Below, in pieces: positions 1-12,699 of a stretch of DNA of 64,000 bases (its first letter is position 1; each line of letters starts with the position of its first letter). A program made the translations under genes and the position numbers. A model generated the notes under the pieces. The model was given only the letters and a program-made list of their open reading frames with translations, was not told the DNA's origin and did no database searches. The DNA comes from Lepidostoma basale (lineage: Eukaryota; Arthropoda; Insecta; Trichoptera; Lepidostomatidae): NCBI GenBank assembly GCA_022606425.2, contig JAHDVF020001220.1, forward strand, positions 682,001 to 746,000, read 5' to 3'.

Positions 1-1320
1 CCGTCGATTTCTCTGACTCCTCCCATGGCCGACATTCAATATTTGATTTATTTGATCGTGCCCCGTTTTCCTCGGTCTACCTCTATTTCTGGTTCCATTT
101 ACATCGTTAACGTATAATTTTTTTACCATTCTTTCTTCATTCATTATTTCCATATGTCCTTTCATTATTGTGTTCATTCACTGCTTATATTTGCATTCGC
201 CACTCTATCATACACGATCTCATTTTTACTGCTTTTATTCTACTTTCATCCTTCTTTTGCCAGTTCCATGCTTCGCTTCCATACATAAGGGTCGGTAGAA
301 GAACACCATTTTGCACTGCCATTCTAGCTTTTTTTGATAGGTTTTTGTTTGCGATGACAACTTTAAGTGCACCATTCACTTTGTTGCCTGCCCCAACCCT
401 TCTTTCAATATCCCTCTCCACTCGCCCATCTCTTGTTAACATACTACCTAAATACACGAACTCATCTACTTGGTCCAAATTTTCACCATTTACGCTTATG
501 TTACAGACTGTCATGATTCTTCTTTTTCAAAAATCATTACTTTGGTCATGTTAACATTCACCATCAGATCATTTCGCACGCATACTTCATACATACTATC
601 CAACAGGACTTGTAGTTCATGCTCGTTGTCTGTAAGTAGGATAGCGTCATCCGCATACAAGAGACAGCTTACTGACACTCCACTAATTTTGGCACCTACA
701 TCCAACCCTTTCAGCTCTTTCATACACTTGTCCATATATAGATTAAATAACCACGGGGACATTACGCAACCCTGTTTGACACCTTTATTGATATTAAACC
801 AGGCTGTAAGATCTCCATTTACTCTGACACTAGCAGTGCTTTCCGTGTATAGCGACTTAATTGCCGTGATCAATTTTGTACTTATTCCATATTCAGACAG
901 TAATTTCCACAACTTTACTCTATTAACGTAATCATATGATTTTTGCAAATCGACAAACGCACAGAAAAGTTTGCGGTTTTTGGCCAGAAACTTCTCTGTC
1001 AATGTACGAAGTCCAAAAATTTGATCCATACATCCTCTGCCATTCATAAAGGCACCTTGCACATCACAAACCTTGTCACCCGTCAATTTTCTTACTCTTT
1101 CTATTGAAATTCTGCCATAGATTTTACCAACGACACTTAAAAGACTAATAGCTCTGTGGTTCCCACATTCCACACGCGATCCTTTTCCTTTGTACAGGGG
1201 CATAATAACTGCTCTTCTCCAGTTTTACGGCGTATATCCCTCCTCCAAGCACTGGTTAAATAACTTACATAACCATGCAGAAACCACTTCGCCACTTCTT
1301 AATATATAATTTTCATAAAT
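1..1320 (-). pseudogene. LINE A copy 1, RT domain and C-terminus, broken
   Basis: This is a non-LTR retrotransposon fragment on the minus strand. Its reverse transcriptase would copy element RNA into DNA at a nicked target. Reading right to left, an open stretch at 1203-511 (230 codons) carries motif A (AFVDLQKSYD), motif B (KGVKQGCVMSP) and the catalytic motif C (YADDAILL). Coding similarity continues upstream to about 1320 (GEVVSAW, CKLFNQ). After codon EES at 511 one base is missing relative to the 29.8-31.3 kb copy, and the frame shifts into 514-185, the C-terminal region (VYLGSM, GNKVNGAL, MYGSEAWNWQKKDES). Two further deletions lie near 180-205. The 3' end runs off the window. No endonuclease domain is present, so this is a dead, 5'-truncated copy. 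The clade (RTE-like or other) is not certain. Confidence 0.85.
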
Positions 1321-2009
1321 CAATATAAACCAAAAACCTTTAAGAATGATTTATAATAGGTACATTTCAGCTAGCGGTCCTACATACACCATCATCATAG
1401 GAGATACCTATATGTGTGGTCAACTGTGTGTGGGCTGAACCATGTAAAAAGTTGACTGCAGAATGTGCCGAGAATCAAGGAGTGATAATGTACGCACAAA
1501 TAATTATTATGTAATTTTAAAAAAACCAGCTGGCACTCTCTCGTAATCTGAGAGTGGACATACGGCAAGTGGGAGAGGAGAATCTGCAGAAGGGAACCGG
1601 GCCGTGTATAGGTACTCGTACCTAGTGACTGCCGAACCAGAATAAAATATCGTTTGTCGTCCAGGTGGTGTATGCTATAATTAGCTACAATGGCTTATTA
1701 GGCCTCCCTTTTATGTAAACAGAACTTAGTAACCCTCCCCGGCGTGGCTGTACATAGGTACACATTTATTATATAAGAACCAGCCTTCTTCAACTGAATG
1801 CTCAAGTATTAAATAGGGGGTGGTAACTTAGCAGGGTGGCTTCAAATAGGGATGAACAAATGTTTCGAGAATTTAAATTGTTTTAACTATATTACGAAAA
1901 TCGTATTATGTTATATGTAGTATATAAGACGAAGGTACAATTATTTAAAATATATGAATACGCGTATATCTTTGGTTTTATGAGACGCTTTGGTGAGTCG
2001 GTGAAAAGT
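1321..2009. other. No gene seen
   Basis: AT-rich sequence with short unique GC-moderate patches (about 1530-1640). I see no coding, RNA or repeat signal. Confidence 0.5.
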
Positions 2010-2231
2010 TATTTAATTAAAACGAACAAAAGTTTTCTGCTAGTTTTATTGTAATTTATGTGATCGACATTTGTAGCCTGTCTAAGGCATTATCGAGTGT
2101 TAGGCAGGCGGCTTTAGATAGACGAAACATGTCATTCACATAAGTCATAATAAAACTTCTAGAAAACAGACGTTTTCATTCGTATAAATTATTCAATAGG
2201 GTGTTTTACACCATTGTTCAAGAAACAATAA
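2010..2231 (+). mobile_element. FB1 foldback element, copy a
   Basis: Two inverted arms: the left starts AAAACGAACAAAAG, the right ends CGTTTTCATTCGTA. They enclose an inner TCTAAGGCATTATCGA/GACGAAACATGTC palindrome. A one-sided tail (ATTCAATAGGG, CACCATTGTTCAAGAAACAA) follows on the right only. Minus-strand stem GCCT-TAGAC-AGGC precedes a decayed GAAACATGTC-like string. Same family as 55712-55968. Confidence 0.7.
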
Positions 2232-2856
2232 GTCTGAAAAGATAAATATTAAAGAATTTTAATTAAAATAGTTTCTGCTGAGAGAGTTCAGTTGTCTCCT
2301 CCGGACACCGCTTGTCCCGTTTATATTATACATGCAAAGTTGCGAGTGAGTCTAATAAAGACGTGGTTTGACAAAATTATATTCCTCAATAAGTGGCAAA
2401 TCATTTTTGTATCAAGTGAAAAATCAATACGAAATAGGTTTCAAAATTGTTTTAATCATGCTTTTACAAGCTCAGACATTTTTAAAGGTTCTATATCCGT
2501 GTCCCGGAAGCTTTCCCCTCCATTCTCTCTTCATCGTCTTTTTCTCGCTTCTTGTCACCCACCGCCCAAGTTATTACGCCCCCGTCCGCGCGCCCGCCCC
2601 AGCCAGGCCACCCCTCGCCGCAACCCTATTATACTTTCCGCTTTCTGTTAATCTTGAAAACTTTAACTTTCTCTCAATGGCGGTGAATGTTGGATCAGAT
2701 GTACATTCGGTGGGATCATTTTTTTTGCAGCAAAATCCAATAATTTCATAACACGTTGATTCTTAGAAGCCTTTCTTCATTCGACGATGTCAGTATAATC
2801 AAAACGAGGAATGTTTTCATTTAGTTTATGCTGGATTACCAAATATATTTTCTTAT
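2232..2856. other. No gene seen; GC-rich pocket
   Basis: Mostly AT-rich with a C-rich pocket at about 2500-2640. Overlapping short open frames here have no recognisable domain. Confidence 0.5.
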
Positions 2857-2996
2857 AATTAATACAAATGAAAACTTCTGTCTTCTAGAAGTTTTATTAA
2901 ATTTTATATGGAATGACATGTTTTGCCCTTCTAAGGCATTATCGAATGCTACATTTCATTATGTGGAGTTTTACATCATTGTTCAAGAAACAGTAA
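2857..2996 (+). mobile_element. FB1 foldback element, copy b (one arm lost)
   Basis: The left arm is clear (AATGAAAACTTCTGTCTTC, GGAATGACATGTTTTGCCC, TCTAAGGCATTATCGAATG). The sequence then passes directly to the one-sided tail (TGGAGTTTTACATCATTG, TTCAAGAAACAGTAAATAT), so most of the right arm is deleted. Confidence 0.65.
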
Positions 2997-4403
2997 ATAT
3001 TTTCTTATTTTTATTCGAATATATTGTATGTTTCATTTCTGTCGCGTTAAGTTCTCCAGGATACCCGTAATAAAATGGTTCAACGTTAATTTACGAATCA
3101 GAGACTCGATTATTGAGCTAAGAAGAAGATAAGGTATATAATATATTATATAGAAGAAGGGCGAAGTAGTAGTCAAAAACAAATTCTTAATTTAAAAAAT
3201 AAGTGTAAAGCTACATACATGCCAGGAAATACGAGTTGGTCATTTATTTGTATAGTTAACACGTTTTAGGTCAAACATATTTTTATGAATGTGCAGTATA
3301 ATTTTTAATTCAGGATTTTTCATGGACCACCACAGGTTTTCCTCCCTATTGGAACACAATGGCGTACCGTGGTGTGGTGTGGCGGAACACGGGCGTAATT
3401 TTGGATTCGCAAAGTAGTGGGGTCTATTGACCTTCCTTTCGCTGTCAAGCCTTGCAATTAAGGTAGTGCAAATCTTCGATGGGTGAACATTATAACTTGG
3501 AGTTGTTGAATCAATATATCTGAATATGAGCTATTATTCTCCACTCCCAATCATTTATTGAACAGGCATACAGTCGTCACTTCTCAACAACAATCAATGA
3601 CAAGGTAGGTACGACGTGTTCTACAATATATCATTATTTTCATAATCGGCCGCAATCAGTGCAGCAAGTCGTGTATCAAATAAAAGATTATGATTTAATG
3701 GCACTTGAAATTAGCGAGGAGAGAATTCGGGAAATGATTTCCGAATATTCGCAGCGAGAAGAGCCCGGGGGGTCCGCCGTCTAAATGTGTACTTTAAGTA
3801 AGCCTTATTTTAACTTAATGGAGAATTGAAAACTGGGGTGGTTTTGAAGACCTCTGTACTTGTACATAAACATAAAATATACAACTTATAATAGCAATAT
3901 GAAAATCGGAGGGTGAAACTCGCAAAAGGAAAGTCTAAGATGACATTATTATGTAAAAAAGTTTATAAAGTAAAGCTTTGTGTATGAAAATTTATGTAAT
4001 GTATAGCGGAGGGGCTTGTTGTTCCAACACATTTTATATTAAACATAAAGAAGATAAACATTTTATGCATTACGGGGGAGACAAGTTTCTTCGTTAACTT
4101 CTGTACATTAACTGACGTGCTAAAATAATAAAACTCGGGATTTATTGCGAGGACTAAATTATGATTTAAAGTCTCCCCGCCAAGACAGATTCCAGCTGGT
4201 CAGGGCTCCTCCTATTATTACTTCTTTTTTACGACTTTTGTTTGCATTAACCCGCACGGCGCGGCGCGGCGCCCGCACTTCTTACACTTCGTACGCACCT
4301 TCAGCACTTCACATTAGGCATATCAAACAGCTGACACCGTTCTCGCAAACATTAAGGAAGAATCATTTCACTTCACATCACGAATGGATGAATGATTAAT
4401 AAA
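2997..4403. other. No gene seen
   Basis: AT-rich with a small GC run at 4255-4285 (GCGCGGCG-type). No open frame has a known domain or plausible splice structure. Confidence 0.5.
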
Positions 4404-4560
4404 TCGAGGAAGGCCAAAGAAAGCATAACAAAATTAATCAATCACTTAAAAGCGAACATCTTCGAAGTCAGAGCAATCGACGAGTCGCGAGAGTAATGTC
4501 AGGATAGAACAGCGTGACGGTACATCACATCCGCCAACCCTTCCAGGGAAACGGTGTTTT
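4404..4560 (+). mobile_element. LINE A 3' fragment, degenerate
   Basis: Weak but ordered matches to the LINE A C-terminus: CGAGGAAGGCCAAAGAAAG, TTCGAAGTCAGAGCAATCGA, TGTCAGGATAGAAC and CCCTTCCAGGGAAACGG. The TTAG tail is gone. Confidence 0.55.
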
Positions 4561-4719
4561 GTTTAATTAGTTATTTATTTTTAATATGATTATACATGAT
4601 ACCTACAAATCATAATAAACAAAGTAATTTTTGTATTGGAATCTGGTCTTGATACAGGATTGTAATAAATAAATTATACTATTTGAATTCATTATAATTT
4701 CATTATTTCAGGGTTTCAA

Positions 4720-4870
4720 GAATTGTTAGAAGTCAGAAGAATTGACGTGCATGTATGACTTGCTGAATGAATATAAACGAAGCTAGAGATGTGTGCCAGT
4801 ATCGAAAGGTGTGGCGGCCTATTCTCTATGCTACCTCTCCGGGAAAATAGCGTGACAGTTTGTTGTCATT
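4720..4870 (+). mobile_element. LINE A 3' fragment, degenerate
   Basis: Matches the last ~150 bases of LINE A: GAAGTCAGAAGAATTGACGT, GTGTGGCGGCC, TACCTCTCCGGGAAAATAGC. It lies just downstream of another such fragment, so the two may be one copy split by a ~160-bp insertion. Confidence 0.55.
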
Positions 4871-6055
4871 ATATTATAAAATAATGAAATTATACAATTT
4901 TTCACCTTAGAGCTAGAGGTCGGCTTGCGCCTTTCAGGCTTATTAATTTTTATATTTAGACGCAAAATTTCCTCTATTGATTAAATTGCTCTTTGTGGTT
5001 GAAATTTATTTTTTGTAGACTAAACAAATATTTATTCTAGTTATATAATTCTAGGCCGCCAAAGATATGGAGAGATGGCTGGACATCATCATCCTAAGAC
5101 AGCCCACCGTCGAAAAAAAAGGTCATACGACCTAAACTAAGAGGAAGAAGAAGTAGATATAATCCTGAAAACATAAATTTGTAAATAGTTCTAATCATAA
5201 AAGTGCCTTTAACTGGTATAAATATAATTTCCTATAATTATTTTTCACTTTTACATTTGTTTTAGGCTCATGAAACACAATCCGAGCACCATAGTCAGCC
5301 GGTACTGAATGAGTGATAATGTTGAAAATATAATTATATTGTAATAAGTCGTGTTGGACCCACCCTTGTATTACGCCCCGTCAATGTTAAGTGATTTTAG
5401 CGTAATAAACTCGTTTCTTATGTCTACTGCATAAGATATACATAAACTCTCCACCTTATTATGAAACTCTCATAACGCCTTCTTTTAATAGGGGAAAAAA
5501 ACTTTGGTTTCATTTTAGTACCACTTTAGAGCGCTCTTTCAGCACATAAAAATTTGGTTCTGTTCTGATTGATATGAAATCAAAAAAATATACACTCTTA
5601 CATGGTTGTTATAAATTTGGTTTCATTGACAGTAAACCTAGGTCTAAATCCTAATCTATGTCCTCTTATATGTAAAGATGTTATGAGCTCCCATTCTGCA
5701 AATATTATCCGCTGATGATGTGGCTCTGATACTCGTACATAGACAACGGTGGAGAGATTGTGAGTGAATATATTGCTGTGACTAAATATATTATACATTT
5801 ATTTTGGGACACAAAATAGAGCTGGAGCGATATAACCAGACAGCAGACCTGAATAGATGGGTCGGATTAAGCTTGGCAACGTTCAAAAATCTTGGCCATA
5901 TTTTGAAGAATCCGAAAATACCCATCAACTTAAAAGATAACAATTTAACGCATGTGTACTGCCAGTTAAATTATAGTATTGAGACAGTCTCGATGACGTA
6001 AATAATGGCAATGAGCTGAGATTCACACAGAGAACAATGTAAAGAACCATGATTC
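4871..6055. other. Mostly featureless; possible LINE 3' end at 5045-5155
   Basis: At 5045-5155 a string like AGATATGGAGAGATGGCTGG is followed by a GAA-type tail (AGGAAGAAGAAG), as in family B LINE 3' ends. The rest is AT-rich without recognised content. A 66-codon minus-strand frame at 5598-5798 has no known domain. Confidence 0.35.
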
Positions 6056-6059
6056 CTAC

Positions 6060-6300
6060 GTCATAAGTTGGCCGCAACCCTTAAATGTTTTGGGCGGGAC
6101 ACGTTGCTCGTGACCCAGATGAAAAATGGACAAAGTGACTCCTGTACTGGTGCCCAAGAACGGTAATGTGTGGAGTTGGGCGCCCACAGTTGCGTTGAAG
6201 CGACGATATCTGGAAGAGTGCGGGAAGTGGATAATGTGACAGAAGACCTACGACCAGAAGTGGACGGCCACAACAGATTCATAAGAAGAAGAAAGACAGA
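6060..6300 (+). mobile_element. LINE B-type C-terminal fragment
   Basis: Plus-strand codons give a decayed C-terminal LINE pattern (WAGHVAR-like, then GVGRPQLR, SDDIW, RPTTRSGRPQ) with stops between. It ends in AGAAGAAGAAAGA. This W.GHV..R / GRP..RW layout is typical of several arthropod LINE C-termini. It is clearly non-functional. Confidence 0.6.
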
Positions 6301-6412
6301 TTCACTCCAGTTAAAAAAATTGCATATCAATTGAACACAGAGAGAATATGATCATGATTTAAATGTAACCGACATAGCATAAAACAACATTTCGAAGAAA
6401 CAAATGGCGAGC

Positions 6413-6705
6413 GCTCTCATTTCTACTGCTTTCATTCTAATTTCAACTTTATTTTGCCACTTCCGCCGTCCACTTCCACACATAAGGTCCGGTAGGAGAA
6501 CATCATTGAACATTGCCATATTATTTTTTTCGATAGATTTGGGTTTTTGATGACCATTTTTATAGATAGACTACTTTTTTGATGACAGATTGCAGTGATC
6601 AGTTTTGGACCTATTCCATATTCGGACAAGATTTCCTGCAACTTCAGTCTACCAACACGATCATCAGTTTTTTGCAAAACGAGTACGCACAGAAAAGTTT
6701 ATAGT
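6413..6705 (-). mobile_element. LINE A fragment with internal deletion
   Basis: Minus-strand matches to two separate parts of LINE A are joined. TATTCCATATTCGGACAAGA corresponds to the region between RT motifs A and B. ATTTCTACTGCTTTCATTCT and ACATAAGGTCCGGTAGGAG correspond to the MYGSEAW region. The motif B to C segment is missing. Confidence 0.65.
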
Positions 6706-8635
6706 TTAAATACAATGAAATAATTATGACAGCAACGCAGTGCGCCACTGAGCCGAACATAATGAATGTGTGATTTGTGATGTGAACTAAATTAAATATT
6801 CTCCATGTATCGATCCATTGATGGCGCATTAACATTATGCACCTTATCGCCTCATCAGTAGACAAAACCCTTATTCGGGAATTATCTAAGGTTTTAGGTA
6901 AATGCGAAGGGACCTTTGGAACGGGTGTTTATTTTATTTATACATAATTTCTTTTGAAAACACCGCCTAAGAAGATTCGATCGAATACCGACACTCATTC
7001 GGAGCAATCCACAAAATTCAAGGAACTTACAAATTTAGGACACTAACTAAAAGGCGCCAGCCCCCTATAAAAAAAGCTTCGATGCAAAATAGCTCTTTTT
7101 TTTAAGTGCCTCTTAATTTATTTGAGTTGGAGATTACAAAGGATGGGGCATTAGGGATATTATCCTACTGTAAATCTTTACCCTTTGGTATCGGATAGAA
7201 GTGATACAAAAAATGAAATAAAATTGCGTCAGGTGAAATTTACACTCCACGGAGATCCGGCAAACAATCACGACTTTCGATAACTGTTAATAAATACTCT
7301 AATGCCATTTCAAATGGACATAAATTGATTTTTAAAGTACACGTTTTTTATAACAATTGCAGAATTCGCTGAAAATACGCAATGCACAGCACTATCTATA
7401 AAATTTTATAGATTTAAAAAAAATAATTGTTTATTATCCTTTCAAACTCAGTCACATCCTTGTACAGACTGGCCAGCTACCATGCCCTCGTCTGAGCCTA
7501 ATTAAGTTGAGTATTTTTGACAAACTTCAGGCGTTAATACTGTGGAATTCCATTATAATAATTTTAAAAACTAAACTCGAAAGTGGAAAAGCAATAGTTT
7601 AATTCATAAAAATCATAAATAAGCTCTGATGTCTATATGATACTAAACAATTTATGTTTGAAAATGTTTATTGATTTAAATATTGCTAATACCCTGTAGT
7701 GCAATCTGAGATTGATTTCAATTTAGAGATATTTTAGTCCAGTTATTTGTCTGGAACTTATACCTCGTCTCGACCCGAAAACTTGTCATTGTAAAGAATA
7801 AAGGACACGATTTTGGAAGAGGATAAATCGTTGAGTTACCGTAAAAAGAGTTTTTTTTTCAGAAAGGTATGCTTGTGGTGCTTAACAAAAAAACAAAAAA
7901 TCTGTTTTTTAAACCTTTTACAGGTGCCCGGCACTTTCCTACTATTCATAATTGTGAAGGTATAATTTGTAAGCAAGAAACTGATCCTAGTTTTGGTTTA
8001 TACAAAATCTAGCATAATGTTTTTAAATATAACATTTTCACAGTGACATTTAGACATTTTGTACACTTTTCCCATTGGTATTTTTAGCGATAGTTCCAAA
8101 AGATTAGCTCATTTTAGATTTCTTGGTAGCACTTAGCACGTAGCACTGTGTGGAGCTGCTCCCGTGAAAACATTAACTCCTCGAGTGATTAATATCTAAG
8201 AGAAGAGATTGCAATTAGTAATAAAACTCAACTCGATGCCTTGTTAAAATTGGACGATTGGTTGATGGTGTTAAAGGGATAAAATAATATACAGGGAGCA
8301 CACTACCGCGGTAGTGCGTATTAAATATTCTCGAGTAGAGGTTGTTCCCATGTCACAGGCGGCTTATTTTTTGTCCCAATCTTCGCAGCAAACTAATCCC
8401 TCCTTCGGTAATATTCCAGCAGGTGAATCTGTAATCTTCTGTCCCCACCACTAGCTTATCAAATAATACCTCGAACCGCTACAACCACCTACCGTGCACT
8501 AGTTCACTTAGCAAATTATTAGCAAAAAAGTTAAATTTCTAATCTGCACTAGAAAAACCTATCCGATGATATTTTGTGATCTTGGTCCAATACAAATGTT
8601 GATATGTTAAACAAAGAGCTATGGAAAGAGCAATG
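6706..8635. other. No gene seen; one short dispersed repeat
   Basis: AT-rich. At about 7521-7555 (minus) lies a copy of the 40-base dispersed string GGAATTCCACNGTGTTAAYG, also found near 11.73, 21.41, 48.89, 58.83 and 60.24 kb. Nothing else was recognised. Confidence 0.45.
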
Positions 8636-8890
8636 TTGAAATTAGAACCAGAACAGGAGTACTAGACATCATCAGACAGACCAGTCGCTCGCAGCTCTGA
8701 CGACAGATGGACAAAACACCACCTTTGCTGGTGTTGTAGAACTGTGACCTGAAACCCAGAACGTCCCCAACTTCGAAGAGACCGCCGGTACCACACGGAT
8801 ACATGTTGCTCAGGATCGACTGCCATGAAAGCAGATGGAGGAGGCCTACGTCCAGGAGTGGGTAGATATAGGCTGATGATGATGATGTTA
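8636..8890 (+). mobile_element. LINE B 3' end with (GAT)n tail
   Basis: The string GGAGGCCTACGTCCAGGAGT, then GGGTAGATATAGGCTGATGATGATGATG, is the standard 3' end of a widespread arthropod LINE group, in which GGAGGCCT..GTCCAGCAGTGG is followed by GATGAT repeats. Upstream codons carry a decayed C-terminus. Overlapping short frames on both strands are incidental. Confidence 0.75.
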
Positions 8891-9990
8891 AACATATTTT
8901 TTAACACGATAGTAATACCATTCTATACAAAAATAAAAGTTGTACTCGATATCAAACAATTTTCTAACGTGTATTTTTTATTTATTAATTATGTGATATT
9001 TTTTAAAGGTGAATGCATATTTAAGGAATATTTATTTAAATATAATAATTTGAATACTTACGTTTTCAGAAATAAAATTAGATTTCTCCAAAAAATTTAA
9101 AAATAATGAATAAGTAGAATAAATAATAAATTACATTACCTTAATTGAAAAACTTAGTTGATTCTGAAATGTTAGAAACGTTGATACTGATATTGAAATA
9201 ATTATTACAAAAAATATGTTTTATAAGTCGGTGAACAAAACAGGTATGTAGCAGGTCCTATGGTGAAATGCGTATTTTTTTATATACTAAACCCGATGAG
9301 GACTGAAACTTTAAACGCCTTTGTTTTTTTTATCGGGTTTTATGTCTCCGAGGTATGAGGGACACCTAATACCCACCAATCCGAATGTGTTTTCCGTGTT
9401 CTCCGCTATCTTATATTGATAATCGCTATAACGAGATCTGATGGACCCAGGCTCGAATCGGAGACGAGTTTAATTATTAATTTTTTTGTTACAATACGAG
9501 TACAACGCCACGGTGAACGCTACGTACCATATATACTCTAAACATATCAGAATATATTTTTATCGTAGATATAACAAGAAATAAGTTTTAAGAAAGTTTT
9601 TGTTGGTGTACTATTCAAATATTTCAATGCATTTCGCATAGCTGATAAATTTTATCGCATCCTTAAAGCTTACTGCTTGCATCGTATGTTATGTTAGTAG
9701 ATTTATTTACCACTGTGGTAATGCGTATACTTTGAATTATTATTGAGAAAATTACAATTCTAAACATATAAATTAAGTAACACACTCTCGCTGTAAAATT
9801 AACTTAAAAATATAATGTTTTCTATCCGATCAGTTAGGTTTAATTAAATTTTATTTGCATTAATTGAATTTAGCGGATTTTCCAAAAAAAATTAACTCGA
9901 GACTTGAGACTAGAAAACTTTAGACTAAAAGCCTTACTCGTATATGTTTAGAAAAGTTGTATCGTGGTTATATGAGTGAAATATAGAAAT
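8891..9990. other. No gene seen; weak tRNA-like B box at 9440-9470
   Basis: AT-rich. CCCAGGCTCGAATCGGAGAC near 9447-9466 resembles a Pol III B box and may be a remnant of a tRNA-derived SINE, but no A box was convincing. Confidence 0.35.
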
Positions 9991-10150
9991 AATTAGTGGG
10001 GTTCGAATCCCAGCGAAGCGCACGGTACTTTGTCCGCCCACAGTAGGGCGAGGAAGCCCGCCATCGGCTGGAATGTCAGTAGCTTTGTATTCCTCTCAAT
10101 ATGGGCTTCGTTAACACTAATGGATTAGTAACCAGTATTGGAATATAAAT
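9991..10150 (+). mobile_element. Probable tRNA-derived SINE fragment
   Basis: TGGGGTTCGAATCCCA forms a T-arm-like hairpin containing a perfect Pol III B box (GGTTCGAATCC). It is followed by ~140 bases of GC-moderate sequence unlike the AT-rich flanks. The A-box half of the tRNA head is missing, so the piece looks 5'-truncated. A diverged tRNA pseudogene is the alternative. Confidence 0.5.
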
Positions 10151-10954
10151 GATAACGAGACGAGCCACATTCGTTTGAGTTATCTAGTCGTAAAAAAACT
10201 CTACACATGTTTGTATAAAACGGCTGATGTTTCAATGTACAGCGGACTAAGCTCTGCAGCGGTAATTATGCTAATAAGCCCGCTGCTGAATCAAACACTC
10301 GCGAGGGAAATTGCGGCAACTCCGCAATTACAAATTCAAGCGTATTCGCTATTACGTGCGAGTTACAATCACTTACTTTATACCGACATCTCGGTTTATC
10401 AAAATGATAAAGTCAGCTATACTTAAACTGAAACTACCCTTTTTTAAATAACCTAATTCGGAAAGGGCAGATGACTTAATGTTGGCTAAAATAATTTTTT
10501 GTCACAAAAAGTTACACAGTAAATATTTTCATTAAGCAAATGCACTTCGAGCCTTTAGTTACATTAATATCAAGAAGAAAAACATCAATTACACAAAGAT
10601 ACAGTTATAATTCCAATGTGCATTCTGGATTTTATCAAGTTTTTATTGAATAAACTTCTCGAATATTTAAACTGTTCTTTTAATTTGCTACTTCCAGGAG
10701 ATATTGAATAATTTTATCTCGTGGCTTAGTAAATAAGAAAATAGAATGTATTTTTTTTTTAATGTGCATATTTTATTTTCACGCTGTTTTTAGTATAATG
10801 CAGTACTGTTTTATTTATTTTTTAAATTAAACTATCCACTCGCTTAATGCTATTGACAATATTTCAAAGAGTATTATTCTTGTAATTTTTCAAAGATATA
10901 ACGTAACACCTTCATTATTAGAAGAAAAAAAAAATTAAACAAAAATTGACAATG
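10151..10954. other. No gene seen; unique block 10230-10430
   Basis: The 10230-10430 block is not repeated in the window and is less AT-rich than its surroundings. It could be conserved non-coding DNA. The rest is simple AT-rich sequence. Confidence 0.35.
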
Positions 10955-11132
10955 AATTTTTTTTATAATATTTTTAATATGTATATTTATATAATATCAT
11001 TAATGAAGGGGCTGGTGAGACCGAAACATGTTTGGTATTTAATTTTTTATTGAAGTGCGTGTTTACTAAGTATATTTAAAATTTTAAATTAAACATTTAC
11101 AACACAAAGTTATGGCGAATATAGAAGAAAAA
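10955..11132 (+). mobile_element. FB2 foldback element, half copy with tail
   Basis: Right arm plus tail of the element seen at 27250-27640. TATAATATCATTAATGAAGG leads into GAGACCGAAACATGTTTGG, then the tail TACAACACAAAGTTATGGCG, ATATAGAAGAAAAA. The tail matches the reverse complement of 27250-27290. The hammerhead-like core is decayed (TTAATGA in place of CTGANGA), though GAAACATGTT survives. Confidence 0.65.
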
Positions 11133-11950
11133 TAGACACATTTAAAAATCCATTTCAATTGTTCTCTTAGAAATGAACTCTAGAGTGAAAAATATTGTGT
11201 TTTAATTCAAAATTAATTTGCGGTGTTCATTTTATTTTTGAAATGGTCATAATAATAAAATAATATTTTCGGGTTACCGAGATTTACACTAAGTATAGAA
11301 AAGTCGATAATGCGATGTTGACATATGAGGAAGTCGTATTAGAAGAATTGTTTATCGATAGCAAAATTTTGGTGGCCATTTATATTGTTCTCAGTATATT
11401 TTATCAGTGGTTCATTGGCGTAGCGGACAGTGTCATTAATAAGTTTGGTCGCTTTGAATCAACACTCCCATCGAGACGTGAAGTATCTGCATCTGGCCGA
11501 TTTCAATTTACAATAGACACTCATCAAACATTATGTTTGTCTGCCTGCGCCTGCGCGCTGAGCCCGTTAATCCAATTAAACGTTAATCAATTACCTGCCG
11601 ATACTTATCATTTATTAATGAAATAAGGAATTTTAAATGCACAATCTACCTATGCGAAGAACAGCGCCGAGTCATATGTACACATTTAAGAATGAATTAA
11701 TACATTTCTTGTGTTTTTTTAAATCCTAAGCCGTTAATACTGGAATTCTATACTAACATTTTTTATGAATGAAAACATCGTTTTTTAAAGTGGATACGAC
11801 AGTGTATTCATCATTAAAAAATGTCGTTTAATGTAATCTAATTTATAAGATGTTATATTAAAATTTTGGGAAAAAAATATAAAAAGAAGCAAACGTGTCA
11901 ATCGTGTTAATTTAATTTGCAAATGATGTTATTTTATATTATTTATTCTC
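11133..11950. other. No gene seen; short dispersed repeat at 11728-11770
   Basis: Contains a minus-strand copy of the GGAATTC..GTGTTAA string at 11728-11770. A 103-codon plus-strand frame at 11315-11626 has no recognisable domain. Confidence 0.4.
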
Positions 11951-12180
11951 TATTGAACAATAATATAAAACTCCACATCAAATAATTAATATGAATGAAA
12001 ACGTGTTTTTTTAATTATTTATTGTGATTTACGGGGTGGACATGTTTCGCCTATCTAAGGCAAACGTCATTTTGTATTTTCACACCCATTCCATATTGCT
12101 TTAGATAGGCAAAATATGTAATTTTCATCAATTATAATAATATTTTAAAAAACAGACTTTTTCATGCACATAAATTATTC
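11951..12180 (-). mobile_element. FB1 foldback element, copy c
   Basis: The tail is on the left (TATTGAACAATAATATAAAA, CTCCACATCAAATAATTAAT), then arm ATGAATGAAAACG. The inner palindrome is GGACATGTTTCGCCTATCTA / TTTAGATAGGCAAAATATG, and the right arm ends CAGACTTTTTCATG. The arms are more diverged than in the 55.7 kb copy. Confidence 0.7.
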
Positions 12181-12345
12181 TCCTTGCATAGTTTGTTTTT
12201 TCATATTGTGTATTAATAGATAAAGTTTTTTTTTTAAACAATAGTCTCAATATTCAACTTATACCGATTTGAGAGCTTTACAGTAATAATTAAAAGTTTG
12301 AAGTACTGTAGTAATTACTATTTTAATTTATAAAACGTGGGTGCA

Positions 12346-12690
12346 TCAAATTAAAAGAATGTGAGTGTGGAGGACGGGTGGATGACTCGCCCTTACCCCC
12401 AAGTTACACCAAGTCCAGTTCCGCGGCCTTGGCGACTTCTTAAGTCGGTCTCTGCACCGTCCAAGATTGTATCGATCGATTTGCAATCTCCAAATCTGTT
12501 TGTTAGTTGGGTCTATACTAATCATCTTTGTTTTTGATCTGTTAATCCTCAAACCCACCAGCTCACCGCCTCTATCGATTATTCTGATATGTTCTGCAAG
12601 TTCATTCTCAGAGGACGCGAATAGTGTTGTATCATCTGCGTACGAGCTATAAATCCTAACTCTACCAACCGATATGCCGCGCTTATCCAT
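12346..12690 (-). pseudogene. LINE reverse transcriptase fragment (YADDTTLFA)
   Basis: Minus-strand frame of 114 codons. The catalytic motif is YADDTTLFASSENEL, followed by a GGELVGLRINRSKTKMI block as found after motif C in many LINE reverse transcriptases. Motifs A and B are absent, so the piece is truncated on its 5' side near 12690. It is a different family from LINE A, whose motif is YADDA(I/V)LL. Similarity after about codon 70 is lost. Confidence 0.75.
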
Positions 12691-12699
12691 CCGAGATGG

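Noticed and set aside
168..931. Plus-strand frames over the first LINE A copy
   Set aside because: They are shadows of the minus-strand RT coding sequence; the same occurs at 29.4-30.7 and 51.4-51.9 kb.
5598..5798. 66-codon minus-strand frame (SEPHHQRIIFAEWELITSL)
   Set aside because: Looks protein-like in part but has no known domain, no splice signals and no second copy in the window; not strong enough to call.
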